Below, piece by piece: positions 40,968-50,309 of a stretch of DNA of 64,000 bases. A model generated the notes under the pieces. That model was not told the origin of the DNA and did not search any database. It was given only the letters and a program-made list of their open reading frames with translations. How positions within the stretch are numbered: position 1 is the first letter of the stretch; each line of letters begins with the position of its first letter. Made by a program: the position numbers and the translations under genes. This DNA is from Spirochaetales bacterium (GTDB lineage Bacteria > Spirochaetota > Spirochaetia > UBA9216): NCBI GenBank assembly GCA_016839055.1, contig JAEKNX010000003.1, positions 124,001-188,000 of the forward strand, in the 5' to 3' direction.

Positions 40968-40996
40968 TTTACACAATTATAGTAAACTGATATTAT
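40968..40996 (+). promoter_or_regulatory. Promoter of the dehydrogenase pair
   Basis: TTTACA (40968-40973) and TATTAT (40991-40996) are 17 bp apart, 25 nt upstream of the ATG at 41022. Confidence 0.65.
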
Positions 40997-41021
40997 AAAG
41001 TGAAAAATCAGGAGAGATTCT

Positions 41022-42038
41022 ATGAAAAACAATAAAATTCGTGTCTGTGTAATAGGTTCAGGCCGAGCCGGCATGATTCACGCCAGAAATTTCGCACGCT
41101 CGGTTCCCTATGCGGAAATAGCAGCAATGTCCGATCCCGTCGAAGAGGCGGCAGTAAACGCATGTAAAGAACTTGGAATCGATAAATATTTTCTTGATTA
41201 TAAGGATGTGCTAAACGATGAATCAATAGATGCAGTTGTAGTGGTTACCCCCACCGTCTTTCATAAGGAAATCGTGACCGCAGCCGCCGCCGCAGGCAAA
41301 CACATTCTATGTGAAAAACCAATGGCCATGAATGAGACAGAGTGCTCCGACATGATAGCCGCCTGTGACGAGAACAAGGTCAAGCTCCAGATTGGCTTCA
41401 TGCGAAGATTCGATGAAAGCTTCAGACACGCAAAAGAGAGAATTGACAGCGGAGAGATAGGCGATGTAGTCTGCGTAAAATCTGTAACCCACGGACCGTC
41501 AACTCCCCGGAGCTGGATGTATGACATTCGAAAAAGCAACGGACCGCTTGCCGAAGTAAGCAGCCACGATATTGACGCCCTTCACTGGTATGCCGGAAGT
41601 TACATCAAAGAAGTATACGCAATAGCAGGAAATTACCGCTGCCCGGACGCGGCAGACGAGTTTCCGGACTTCTATGACAACGTGCTTGTCACCGCCAGAT
41701 TCAAGAACAACATGCAGGGACTCATAGACGGAGCCCAGGGCGTTCAGTACGGTTATGATTCGAGAGTCGAGATAGTGGGAACTCACGGAATCATCTTCGT
41801 TGGAAAGAATCAAAATTACTCGGTTCTGACCTGCTCCCCAAATGGAATCAGCACCCCCTTCGTGAAGAGCTGGCAGAATCTCTTCATAGACGCCTACAAG
41901 CTCGAAGATCAGAAGTTTATCGAGAGCATTCTTGAAGACAAGGCTCCGGAGGTTACAGGAACAGATGGACTCGAGGCGGTCAAAGTAGTAAACGCCGGAA
42001 ACACATCAATAATTGAAAAACGACCGGTAACGCTTTAA
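41022..42038 (+). CDS. Gfo/Idh/MocA-family oxidoreductase, inositol dehydrogenase-like
   Basis: A 338-residue NAD-dependent sugar or polyol dehydrogenase. IRVCVIGSGRAGMIHARNFA is the Rossmann opening (GxGxxG) and HILCEKPMAMNETECSDM carries the conserved EKP lysine. LAEVSSHDIDALHWYAGSYIKEVYA includes the catalytic Asp/His region, where inositol dehydrogenases also have a DxxH-like motif. It has an AGGAGA site 5 nt before ATG 41022 and is followed 22 bp later by a zinc alcohol dehydrogenase. A pathway that oxidises a cyclitol or sugar is likely; the substrate is not visible. Confidence 0.9.
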   Translation: MKNNKIRVCVIGSGRAGMIHARNFARSVPYAEIAAMSDPVEEAAVNACKELGIDKYFLDYKDVLNDESIDAVVVVTPTVFHKEIVTAAAAAGKHILCEKPMAMNETECSDMIAACDENKVKLQIGFMRRFDESFRHAKERIDSGEIGDVVCVKSVTHGPSTPRSWMYDIRKSNGPLAEVSSHDIDALHWYAGSYIKEVYAIAGNYRCPDAADEFPDFYDNVLVTARFKNNMQGLIDGAQGVQYGYDSRVEIVGTHGIIFVGKNQNYSVLTCSPNGISTPFVKSWQNLFIDAYKLEDQKFIESILEDKAPEVTGTDGLEAVKVVNAGNTSIIEKRPVTL

Positions 42039-42060
42039 GCATCCGGACAAGGAGAACGAA

Positions 42061-43110
42061 ATGCAGGCAGCACAATTATACGGAAAAGAAGACTTAAGAG
42101 TAGTCGACATACCTAAGCCGCAAATTACTGCGGATGAAATTCTACTGAAGATAAAAGCATCGGCAATATGCGGAACCGATGTGAGAATGCTCAAGAACGG
42201 ACATAAAAACGCGTCCGAGTCTAACCCTCTGACCATCGGCCACGAGATTTCAGGAGAAATATCCGAAGTCGGAGCGAATGTAACAGCCTACAAAACCGGC
42301 GACAGGGTCGCGGTAGCTCCGAACCTCGGCTGCGGCGTCTGTGACCTATGCGTGTCGGGCAATACTCATATGTGCAGCCAGAGCGAAGCCCTAGGGGTAA
42401 CCATTCCGGGCGCCTTTGCCGAGTTCATGGTAATCCCCGAGAAGGCTGTCAGACAGGGAAACATCTGCATCATAGGCGATAATACATCATTCGAGGAAGC
42501 AGCCCTGGCCGAACCGTTCTCATGCGTCTACAACGCATTCGAGCTTTACGGTGTGAACCCCGGCGACAGCGTTGTAATTATCGGTTCAGGCCCAATAGGC
42601 CTAATGCATGCGAAACTCGCAAAAATGGCGGGGGCCGGCAAGGTAATAATTAACGATCTAAACCCCGACAGACTCGCCGAATGCAGGGCGATAGACTCTT
42701 CATTCATAACGATGGACGGAGACAATTTCGAGGAAAATCTTCGTATGGAAACAGGCGGCAAGGGCGCCGATGTTGTAATCACTGCCTGCCCTGCACCCTC
42801 AGCCCAGCAGTCTGCCCTGAGGATCGCTGCTGTCTTCGGCAGAATCTGCTTCTTCGGCGGACTTCCGCACGGAAAGTCCGAAGTAGCCCTGGACACCAAC
42901 GAGATTCACTACAAGCAGCTGACCATTACCGGGATGACACGGCAGAGCCTTGCCCAGTTCAGGAAAACCCTTTCCCTCGTCGAGAAGAATCTGGTGTCAG
43001 TCAACGACCTTATAACAACAAAATCCCCTCTCAGAGACCTCGAAGCCGCGATCATCAGATCAGCCAAAGGTGAGGGACTTAAAAATATGATAGTATTCTA
43101 TGACACTTGA
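42061..43110 (+). CDS. Zinc-dependent medium-chain alcohol/polyol dehydrogenase
   Basis: A 349-residue MDR-family enzyme (sorbitol, threonine or L-iditol dehydrogenase type). Catalytic zinc: the cysteine in AICGTD and GHEISGEI. Structural zinc: GCGVCDLCVSGNTHMC, which supplies four cysteines. Cofactor loop: VVIIGSGPIGLMHAKLAKMAGAGKVI, followed by an aspartate favouring NAD. It is the second gene of the DeoR-controlled pair and likely oxidises a polyol or sugar in the same pathway. A terminator lies immediately downstream. Confidence 0.92.
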   Translation: MQAAQLYGKEDLRVVDIPKPQITADEILLKIKASAICGTDVRMLKNGHKNASESNPLTIGHEISGEISEVGANVTAYKTGDRVAVAPNLGCGVCDLCVSGNTHMCSQSEALGVTIPGAFAEFMVIPEKAVRQGNICIIGDNTSFEEAALAEPFSCVYNAFELYGVNPGDSVVIIGSGPIGLMHAKLAKMAGAGKVIINDLNPDRLAECRAIDSSFITMDGDNFEENLRMETGGKGADVVITACPAPSAQQSALRIAAVFGRICFFGGLPHGKSEVALDTNEIHYKQLTITGMTRQSLAQFRKTLSLVEKNLVSVNDLITTKSPLRDLEAAIIRSAKGEGLKNMIVFYDT

Positions 43111-43117
43111 TCTCCTG

Positions 43118-43150
43118 AAAAAAAGACAGGCCGAAGTGCCTGTCTTTTTT
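43118..43150 (+). terminator. Rho-independent terminator after the dehydrogenase pair
   Basis: AAAAAGACAGGC pairs with GCCTGTCTTTTT around CGAAGT, and nine T follow the stem. It starts 8 nt after the stop codon. Confidence 0.93.
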
Positions 43151-43264
43151 TTTACAGCATTTACAATAATTGCTATAAGGCTATTGTATTTGAAACTTAC
43201 TCTTATTAGTATTATAATTAACTGTCAATAGATAAATCCGATACTATACCTCAAGGGAGATATA

Positions 43265-45367
43265 ATGATAAAGGCTGAGAGAGCTGAGAAAATTAAAGCA
43301 AATATTATTTCAAAACTGGAGAATACGAGTTCAAAGAGCTTCCTTATCCGCATGATACTAATCACTGCACTTACATACCTCTGTGCAGTTGCAATTACAA
43401 CTTTAATGGATCTGATTCTATATAACTTCATCCACGGAGAAGTTACGATTTTGGGAATCTTAGGATACTTTCTGTCCACCACCGTTATCAACTTTGTTCC
43501 TATAACAATCATTGCAGGGATTCTAATCACCATACTCACCTTCCCGATTGTAAGAATAATGAAACGCCGGGAAAATGGTGAGACTATTACAGAAGATAAA
43601 TTCTTTGCCGCAAGAAAAAGGACGAATAGAATTCCTGAGGCAGTTTTTTTAATGAACATTTTATTTCCGATCATCCTTAATTTCATATCCGCCCTCTTCA
43701 TCGAAAAATCCGGAATAGACCACTTCATAGTGCTTTTAAGAAATATCAGCGTTTTTATTCTTGCAGGCCTGGTTCAGAACGCCCTCTATCAGAGAACGAT
43801 GATGCAGCCGCGGGCAATTCTGAAAATTTATTCAATCGACAAGTCACACAGCAATTGGTTCGCAAAACACCTGAACAGAATTCAGATGTACGCAACCATC
43901 CTGTTCATCTGTGCCGTTTTTCTCCACAGTGCGATAGATATTTTCCAGCAGGTAGGAGAGAGATTTGATATCGACCTCATATCAAGAGGCAGCAATTCGG
44001 AAAGCGTCTTCAGTGTAAAGGAAAACAACTTTGATAAAATGAGACAGAAGATGCAGGATGCCGTCAAAGCAGAAAGTTCCGGGCAGCTCGAAAACGCCCG
44101 GGAAATGGGACGTAATTTCGGGCATAAACTGCTCCTGCTCATGATATCAATGGGGATTCTGACAATTATAATAATAGCGACGGTCGACGGAATAGTTAAT
44201 AATGCCAAAAAAACACAGATAAGAATACTCCGTGATGTTCTATCCCATATGTCTGAAGGAAGCGGAGATCTCACTCAGCGAATACTGATTGTTCAGGGGG
44301 ATGAGGTCGGACTGATATCCGAAAAAATCAATAAGGTATTCGACAAATTACAGACAATGTTCCGCAATATCACCTCCCAGGCAAACCAGGTAGCCGAAAC
44401 ATCTGGTGCTATCAGCGCAGTTCTTGAGGGAACAGTTGCCGCCACTGAAGAGATGGCCGCGTCGGTAAACCAGATAAACTACAATGCCGATCGCAACCGC
44501 AAGGTGGTTTCCACTGCGCAACACTCGCTTGAAAACATGCTCAGCTCTCTCGAGCAGATAAACAGCAACGTTAATACGCAAGCAGCCTATGTCGAACAGA
44601 CCTCGAGTGCCATGACCGAAATGATAGCAAACATCCAGTCAGTAAATGAAGTAACATCAAAGGCTAATGAGGTCTCAGAATCCCTCTCGGCCGTCAGTGA
44701 AGAGGGAAGCCGGGCGGTTCTCAACTCAATAGCGGCGGTGAAGGATATTGAGGAGTCCTCAATCGAAGTCAATACTCTAGTTATAACTATCTCAAAAATT
44801 CTCGCGCAGACAAATATGCTTGCAATGAATGCCGCTATCGAAGCAGCCCATGCCGGAGATGCCGGCCGGGGATTCGCGGTTGTAGCCGAGGAAGTCAGAA
44901 ACCTGGCCGATGACAGCTCTACCAACCTGAAAACGATATCGGCTAACATGAGAGACGTTCTTGACAGGGTTGGCAGGGGCGTAAAACTTTCAGAAACCGC
45001 CGGAGACGCACTCAAAGAGGTCGGCAGCAAGACAAGTCAGACAACCCGGCTAATGAATGAAGTGGCCTCTGCAATGCAGGAACAGGCCGCCGGTGCGAAT
45101 GAGGTTCTCAATTCAATACACTCACTCGTTGAAGCGTCCAATTCCATAAACAAACTGTCAGAGGATCAGCAGCATAATAACGAGATAATGAAAGAGAACC
45201 TTGAGCAGACTGTAAACGCCTTTACCGAAGTTCAGTCGGCAACATCCGAACTCTCACTCGGTAACACCGAAATTCTTAATGGAATTGATGAGCTAAAGCA
45301 GGTCATCATGAAAAACGATGAGGTGGTAGCATCTCTTCAGAAAGAGCTTGGAGGCTACAAAATATAA
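43265..45367 (+). CDS. Methyl-accepting chemotaxis protein with multi-pass membrane domain
   Basis: A 700-residue chemoreceptor. About six hydrophobic helices fill residues 20-315, with only one sizeable extramembrane loop (about residues 228-280) in place of the usual periplasmic sensor domain. A HAMP-like linker follows the last helix (DVLSHMSEGSGDLTQRILIVQGDEVGLISEKINKVFDKLQTM). The cytoplasmic signalling coil has the invariant hairpin tip ILAQTNMLAMNAAIEAAHAGDAGRGFAVVAEEVRNLADDS. The input is probably intramembrane, or through partners. A GGGAGA site precedes ATG 43265. Confidence 0.93.
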   Translation: MIKAERAEKIKANIISKLENTSSKSFLIRMILITALTYLCAVAITTLMDLILYNFIHGEVTILGILGYFLSTTVINFVPITIIAGILITILTFPIVRIMKRRENGETITEDKFFAARKRTNRIPEAVFLMNILFPIILNFISALFIEKSGIDHFIVLLRNISVFILAGLVQNALYQRTMMQPRAILKIYSIDKSHSNWFAKHLNRIQMYATILFICAVFLHSAIDIFQQVGERFDIDLISRGSNSESVFSVKENNFDKMRQKMQDAVKAESSGQLENAREMGRNFGHKLLLLMISMGILTIIIIATVDGIVNNAKKTQIRILRDVLSHMSEGSGDLTQRILIVQGDEVGLISEKINKVFDKLQTMFRNITSQANQVAETSGAISAVLEGTVAATEEMAASVNQINYNADRNRKVVSTAQHSLENMLSSLEQINSNVNTQAAYVEQTSSAMTEMIANIQSVNEVTSKANEVSESLSAVSEEGSRAVLNSIAAVKDIEESSIEVNTLVITISKILAQTNMLAMNAAIEAAHAGDAGRGFAVVAEEVRNLADDSSTNLKTISANMRDVLDRVGRGVKLSETAGDALKEVGSKTSQTTRLMNEVASAMQEQAAGANEVLNSIHSLVEASNSINKLSEDQQHNNEIMKENLEQTVNAFTEVQSATSELSLGNTEILNGIDELKQVIMKNDEVVASLQKELGGYKI

Positions 45368-45368
45368 T

Positions 45369-46766
45369 ATGAATGAAAAATTCAGAATTGCTTTCATAGC
45401 CGGTAAACTCGGAGATGTTGACGGAGTTTCCCTCGAGGTGGAGAAATGGATTGAGGTCCTGCTCGAGTTGGGACACGAGATCTTCGCTATTGCCGGCAAA
45501 TTTTCCCACAACCTGAAGGCAGTGCCGGAAGAGAGAAGGCTTACAGTTGAAGATATTGCCTTCAATTCCCCATACCAGCATGAATATGAGCAGATGGTAT
45601 TCCCCTTCCTTAATAAATTCCAGACTTATATCTCCGAAGAGAAGCTCAAATCCATTGGCGAGGACATGAACCACCGCAGCAGCTATATTGCCGACAGTAT
45701 ATTTGATTTCATCCAGCAGAACTCGATAGACGTAATAATAGCCCAGAACACCAATGCAATGCCAATGACCCTCCTAGGGGGACTTGCAGTCTACAAACTA
45801 TGCAGCGAGAAAAGAATAGCGGCAATCTTTCACCACCATGATTTCTGGTGGGAACGGAGCCGCTTCAGCAACAGCGCTATCGAAACAATCCTGTCAAAGA
45901 CCATGCCTCCCCAGATTCCCGGCCTCGAACATGTTGTTCTTTCCAGCTACGCGGCTCACATTCTTCGCTCGATTAAGCGGGTTCAGCCGCGGATAATTCC
46001 TAACTGTGAAGACTTCGACAATCCAATAAAAATGGATGAATATAACAACGATTTCAGAAAGGAGCTGGGCTTCTCAGATGATGACATCCTGGTTCTCCAA
46101 CCAACGCGAATTGTACCGAGAAAAAGAATAGAAGACTCGGTCAGATTGGTCGGAAAACTCGGAAGGAGGTATCCGGAAATAAGAAGGAAACTCCACCTGA
46201 TCATCAGTCTCTACCAGGGAGATGAGCCCAATGAAAAATATATTGCTCAGATTGAAGCGCTTGCTGAAAAATTTGAGGTCCCCCTCCATTTCATCTCGGA
46301 CAGGGTTGAAGCGGCCAGAGGCATATCAGATACAGGCTTAAAACTCTTCACAAACAGGGACGTACTTGTAAATGCCGACTTCGTTACCTACCTCCCGGTT
46401 TGGGAGGGATTCGGCAATGCCCTGCTTGAAGCTGTCGCGGCAAAAGTTCCGGTTGTCACAACCACCTACCTAGTCTATAAAACCGATATCAGAATCCATG
46501 ACCTGAAAACTATTGAAGTCGCTGATGTCTATGATGAAGATAATGCGCTGATAATTTCCGATGACGTTCTCGACCGTATTTATGATACAATTGCCGATAA
46601 AAACCTCCGGACTGAGATGGTGGAGCATAATTTCATCATAGCAAAACAGCACTTTGGCTATGACACCCTTAAAGCCTGTCTGATCAAACTCTTTGATGAT
46701 TATTCATATGAAATTCTCGCCAGCCGCAAAAAGATTCAAAAAAGCCGGGCGGAATTTTCAGTATAG
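45369..46766 (+). CDS. GT4-type glycosyltransferase
   Basis: A 465-residue GT-B glycosyltransferase. RIAFIAGKLGDVDGVSLEVEKWIEVLLELGHEI is the N-terminal acceptor domain opening. LVLQPTRIVPRKRIEDSVRLVGKL begins the donor domain, and the EX7E-like site is in FVTYLPVWEGFGNALLEAVAAKVPVVTT. ATG 45369 begins one base after the chemoreceptor stop; a TTG inside that gene would add seven residues. There is no signal peptide. It may make a glycoside for the envelope or an osmolyte (similar openings occur in glycerate-glycoside synthases, from memory). Substrates are not determinable. Confidence 0.85.
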   Translation: MNEKFRIAFIAGKLGDVDGVSLEVEKWIEVLLELGHEIFAIAGKFSHNLKAVPEERRLTVEDIAFNSPYQHEYEQMVFPFLNKFQTYISEEKLKSIGEDMNHRSSYIADSIFDFIQQNSIDVIIAQNTNAMPMTLLGGLAVYKLCSEKRIAAIFHHHDFWWERSRFSNSAIETILSKTMPPQIPGLEHVVLSSYAAHILRSIKRVQPRIIPNCEDFDNPIKMDEYNNDFRKELGFSDDDILVLQPTRIVPRKRIEDSVRLVGKLGRRYPEIRRKLHLIISLYQGDEPNEKYIAQIEALAEKFEVPLHFISDRVEAARGISDTGLKLFTNRDVLVNADFVTYLPVWEGFGNALLEAVAAKVPVVTTTYLVYKTDIRIHDLKTIEVADVYDEDNALIISDDVLDRIYDTIADKNLRTEMVEHNFIIAKQHFGYDTLKACLIKLFDDYSYEILASRKKIQKSRAEFSV

Positions 46767-46775
46767 GGCTGCCGC

Positions 46776-47249
46776 TTATTTCTGCTCGAGATCGAGTATT
46801 GCCGGAAATGAAAAAAACGTCTTATCTCTCGCGATATTTATAAAATAATTCTGGCGCGTTCGGTAACTTCCCACAAAGGCGCAGACATATTCTGATTCGG
46901 CGTCAAACGAGAAAAAAGCTGTCCAGCCTTTCTTATCCTGATAGACCATATTTATCCGGTTCTCATCTCCGGTGCCCACAAGCAGTCCGGAAATGCGGCA
47001 CTCAGAGGCCTTCCACACATCTGAGAGAATGATATTCTCGTCGGTAAAATAGATTCGGATAGTATGATCCTTGTACTCATACTCGCCGTAGTACGATGAA
47101 ATTGCATTAGTACCTATAAATTCAATTCCCTGATGCCGAATAGGCCCCTTAACCAGAATTGCGGGTTCGGCTTCATCAGCTGAGGCTGAAACTATAATGA
47201 GAAAAAAGAACACAGAAAGAACAGTCATTTTGATTTTCAAATTATTCAC
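46776..47249 (-). CDS. Exported protein of unknown function
   Basis: A protein of about 157 residues. An N-terminal hydrophobic segment (MTVLSVFFFLIIVSASADEAE) looks like a cleaved signal peptide. Starting at GTG 47249 gives it the usual basic residues (VNNLKIK), whereas ATG 47228 would leave none. No strong ribosome site helps the choice. The mature part is beta-rich and acidic (EYEYKDHTIRIYFTDENIILSDVW) with two cysteines. No family is recognised. It converges on the glycosyltransferase gene with 9 bp between. Confidence 0.65.
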   Translation of the reverse strand: MNNLKIKMTVLSVFFFLIIVSASADEAEPAILVKGPIRHQGIEFIGTNAISSYYGEYEYKDHTIRIYFTDENIILSDVWKASECRISGLLVGTGDENRINMVYQDKKGWTAFFSFDAESEYVCAFVGSYRTRQNYFINIARDKTFFSFPAILDLEQK

Positions 47250-47347
47250 GAATAGTAATATATCACATTCGAACAGCAAATCGAAATTAAAATTCCGGCG
47301 ATATCAAAGCCCAAGTGAAAAGTCCTGTGATTAGGATTGTGTAATGT

Positions 47348-47375
47348 AAAAAACCACCGGAAAATCCGGTGGTTT
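47348..47375 (-). terminator. Rho-independent terminator after the membrane hydrolase
   Basis: AAACCACCGGA (47351-47361) pairs with TCCGGTGGTTT (47365-47375) around AAA. Read on the minus strand it ends in six T. It lies 8 nt past the hydrolase stop. Confidence 0.9.
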
Positions 47376-47382
47376 CAATTTA

Positions 47383-49434
47383 TTAGACAAGATTGATATA
47401 CATTGTAGAACTTGCAATTGTCATGAGAGTGAAGACCATAGTATTGAGAAAGGCGCCGGTGTAGACGTTGTTGGTCTTATCCAGCAGTTTCTTTGTAAGA
47501 ATGGTTGCGATAAACAGCATTACGACAAAGCCTAAAAGAACAATACTGTTGAGTGAGACTGTAGGAAATGCTGCCGTCTTTGTTATGAATAACTTTCCAT
47601 ACTGGGCAATTAGAAACAGCAGCAGGCCGCCGATATTAATTAAATACGCGACCAGGTACCCCTTCCTCCCCTGCAGGTACTTGCTGTTGGTATTAACCTG
47701 CATTGCAATACCATTCAAGAAGTAGTACATAAAAAAGAACGGCATATACCTTAGGGCTGACATGAAATGATCAGAATTGAAGGCCCTGACGGCTACCAGC
47801 CATAGCCTGAAGTCTGTCTTGAACAGTAAATCAATGACGAACAGAACAAGAAAGCCTGCAGCTGCCGCTATCGCTGCTGTAATAAAAGCTTTTATTATAT
47901 TCCTCCAGTTAACTACTATGCCGTATTGCCTCAAATTCATTCCGGATGGTTTATTCATAGTCAGATAAACAATTGCCAGAATAAGAAAGGTAACCACGGC
48001 TACAAATACTGCCCAGAATACTACAGCGTTTGTCTGTGGTTCATTAAAAACCCTGCTCAATTTAAAAAGATTTCCGGCCCCCACAGTCATTCCGAATACA
48101 AGAAAAGCTCCAGCTGCGGCTGTAATCCAGCCGAAAAAGACTTTTTCTTTTTTCCTTTTCACCAGAAAAACAATAGCAATAACGATCGCTGCCGCGAATA
48201 TTATCAGAGAAGCATATTTTATCTGACCCAGTCCCTTAGACAGTTTTCCCATGAGTGTCGGGAAATATACAGCCGGAAAAAGTCCGCTGAATGCAACTAT
48301 CAGCCAGAAAACGGTCTTCTGTTTCTTTGTTGTAGGGCCGTCGAATTTGGCTATTGGCTCCGACTTAACCGTACTCAGGAAAGGAGTCTTTAGTAAAAGC
48401 TGTATCAGCGGAACAAAAAGCAGGAAAAATCCGATCAACGCGAGAAACTCTGAATACTCCTTCAGCCGCCATATTTGACTTCTTTCTTTTATAGTTGAAG
48501 CGGGAGCGTAATTCTCAAATGCAGTAGTGTAGAACTCGATTTGATTTCGGGTTGTCTTCTTTGAGAAATGATTCCAGGGATGAGTCTCACTTGGTTCATA
48601 GATTATCCGTTTGCCGCCCTCTGGTGTTGAATAAAAAACATCCTTCTCAGGGCTGGCAGGCTTCCCTAAAAACATTCGGCCTGCCGGAGTTTGAGAGTAA
48701 GATTTCTCGACCATTGTTATGCCTGTTGCATAAGCTTCTTCGTCAAAGAAGAATTCATCATATTTCGCCGCAATTGCACCGGCGGTTCGACCTGCCAGGC
48801 TGCCGTTAAAGACTTCGGCGTTTACTCCAAGGTAGGCAGACCACCTGTAATCAGAACCAGCAGTCAATACTGCAGATATTTTTCGGACCGCAGGCAGGCC
48901 TTCAGCTAAATTTTTTTGATACTCCTGTTCATCATAGAAGGTTGCCATTGTAGATGAAAAACCACCCATTGAATGGCCGCTTACTGCGATTATTCCATTA
49001 CCTGCAGCGTCTTTGAGCACATAAGGCTGATTATACATATATTGTACGGCATCATGTATGGAGCTGCTCCAGAAAGCAAAAAACGGATTGCTCATCGGCA
49101 CACTGTCCAGATAAGAATCACCATGGGCATACATGTCCAGTGCAAGAACAATATAACCGCGTCTGGACATTTCAATAGCAGGCGCATCCTGCATTTCTTT
49201 TGCATTCAGATATCCATGGGTTGTAATTATTGCCGGTCTCGGATCAGCCCCTCCCGCGCCTTTAGGCATATAGAGCAGACCGTTCAGCATTCCCTTATCT
49301 GTGGCAAAAGAAATTTCTGAGACCTGGACCTTATAGGCCGAAGTATTGAAAAAATGTGCAAAGACACTGCCCACCATTATTAATACGATAGCTATTGCCA
49401 GCCATGTTCGGGGACTTCTCGTTTTCTCATTCAA
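47383..49434 (-). CDS. Alpha/beta hydrolase fused to a multi-pass membrane domain
   Basis: A 683-residue protein. After an N-terminal anchor (TWLAIAIVLIMVGSVFAHF) comes an exported alpha/beta hydrolase of the dienelactone-hydrolase type. It has PAIITTHGYLN (oxyanion region), ALDMYAHGDS, and the nucleophile elbow AVSGHSMGGFSS. A histidine in the segment SETHPWNHFSKKTTRNQIEF could complete the triad. From about residue 330 there are roughly nine to ten hydrophobic helices of no recognised family. A thin AGGTGT site precedes ATG 49434. It diverges from an IclR-type gene, 107 bp away, which may control it. The substrate is unknown. Confidence 0.82.
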   Translation of the reverse strand: MNEKTRSPRTWLAIAIVLIMVGSVFAHFFNTSAYKVQVSEISFATDKGMLNGLLYMPKGAGGADPRPAIITTHGYLNAKEMQDAPAIEMSRRGYIVLALDMYAHGDSYLDSVPMSNPFFAFWSSSIHDAVQYMYNQPYVLKDAAGNGIIAVSGHSMGGFSSTMATFYDEQEYQKNLAEGLPAVRKISAVLTAGSDYRWSAYLGVNAEVFNGSLAGRTAGAIAAKYDEFFFDEEAYATGITMVEKSYSQTPAGRMFLGKPASPEKDVFYSTPEGGKRIIYEPSETHPWNHFSKKTTRNQIEFYTTAFENYAPASTIKERSQIWRLKEYSEFLALIGFFLLFVPLIQLLLKTPFLSTVKSEPIAKFDGPTTKKQKTVFWLIVAFSGLFPAVYFPTLMGKLSKGLGQIKYASLIIFAAAIVIAIVFLVKRKKEKVFFGWITAAAGAFLVFGMTVGAGNLFKLSRVFNEPQTNAVVFWAVFVAVVTFLILAIVYLTMNKPSGMNLRQYGIVVNWRNIIKAFITAAIAAAAGFLVLFVIDLLFKTDFRLWLVAVRAFNSDHFMSALRYMPFFFMYYFLNGIAMQVNTNSKYLQGRKGYLVAYLINIGGLLLFLIAQYGKLFITKTAAFPTVSLNSIVLLGFVVMLFIATILTKKLLDKTNNVYTGAFLNTMVFTLMTIASSTMYINLV

Positions 49435-49541
49435 AATGTAACACCTCTCTTTTATTAGTAATGATAAGTTTTATTATATTTGATAATTTTAAGAGTTGTC
49501 AAGGAATTGTTTTTTTAACTAAAAGATGAGATAATTATTTC

Positions 49542-50273
49542 ATGAGAAAAGAAAAGACTAGCCCTGTTCCAGCACTTGACAAGGGAATGAAAATACTTGA
49601 GCTGCTCAGCCGCAATCATGACTTTCTTACAATGAGCCAGATAGCACAAACTCTCGGATATAAAGTTTCTGAAATCCAAAGGATGGTGGAATACTTGAGT
49701 CAGAAGGAGTATATTCGCAAGAATAACCAGAAAGGGTTCTATATAAGCAGTAAATTCTATGCTCTGACATCCCGAGTTGACATTTACCAGATTTTAATTA
49801 ATAGAGCCTCCCCCCTAATGAATGATTTTGCCCTGGAATCACAGGAATCCATTCAGCTTTCAGTATTAAGCGACAGAGAACTCAGGCTGCTTGTGCATAC
49901 CGAAGGAACCAGGCACCTTAGAATCAGCATTAAACCAGGAATGTACAATTCGGTTCACACTGTTTCAGGGCGGCTGCTTATTGCCTACCTTGATGATAGC
50001 GAGCAGGAAAAATTCGAGCTTTCAGATGAAGACCATAAAAGTCTTGAAGAGTTAAAAAAAGACTATGATAATCAAGGGTATTGGATGGGAGAGAGTCCCT
50101 GTTTTCAGGGTATTTACAAGCTAACAGCCCTCATCTCGCTCTCCGACATGGAAGAATCGGCAGCATTGACCTGTTCATTCATCCTGCCTCAGGGGCAGAA
50201 ACTGGATGAGTACAGCAGTAATCTGTTGAAGATTTTTTTAAAAACACAAAAACTGATTCAAGAAATTCTCTAA
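49542..50273 (+). CDS. IclR-family transcriptional regulator
   Basis: A 243-residue regulator. PVPALDKGMKILELLSRNHDFLTMSQIAQTLGYKVSEIQRMVEYLSQKEYIRKN is the IclR winged helix. The C-terminal effector domain is recognisable but divergent (SIQLSVLSDRELRLLVHTEGTRHLRISIKPGMYNSVHTVSGRLLIAYL). It is divergent from the membrane hydrolase and likely regulates it. No clear Shine-Dalgarno precedes ATG 49542, so the mRNA may be nearly leaderless. Confidence 0.9.
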   Translation: MRKEKTSPVPALDKGMKILELLSRNHDFLTMSQIAQTLGYKVSEIQRMVEYLSQKEYIRKNNQKGFYISSKFYALTSRVDIYQILINRASPLMNDFALESQESIQLSVLSDRELRLLVHTEGTRHLRISIKPGMYNSVHTVSGRLLIAYLDDSEQEKFELSDEDHKSLEELKKDYDNQGYWMGESPCFQGIYKLTALISLSDMEESAALTCSFILPQGQKLDEYSSNLLKIFLKTQKLIQEIL

Positions 50274-50309
50274 ATTTCTTATTAAATCAATTTTAAAACG
50301 TCAAAATAC

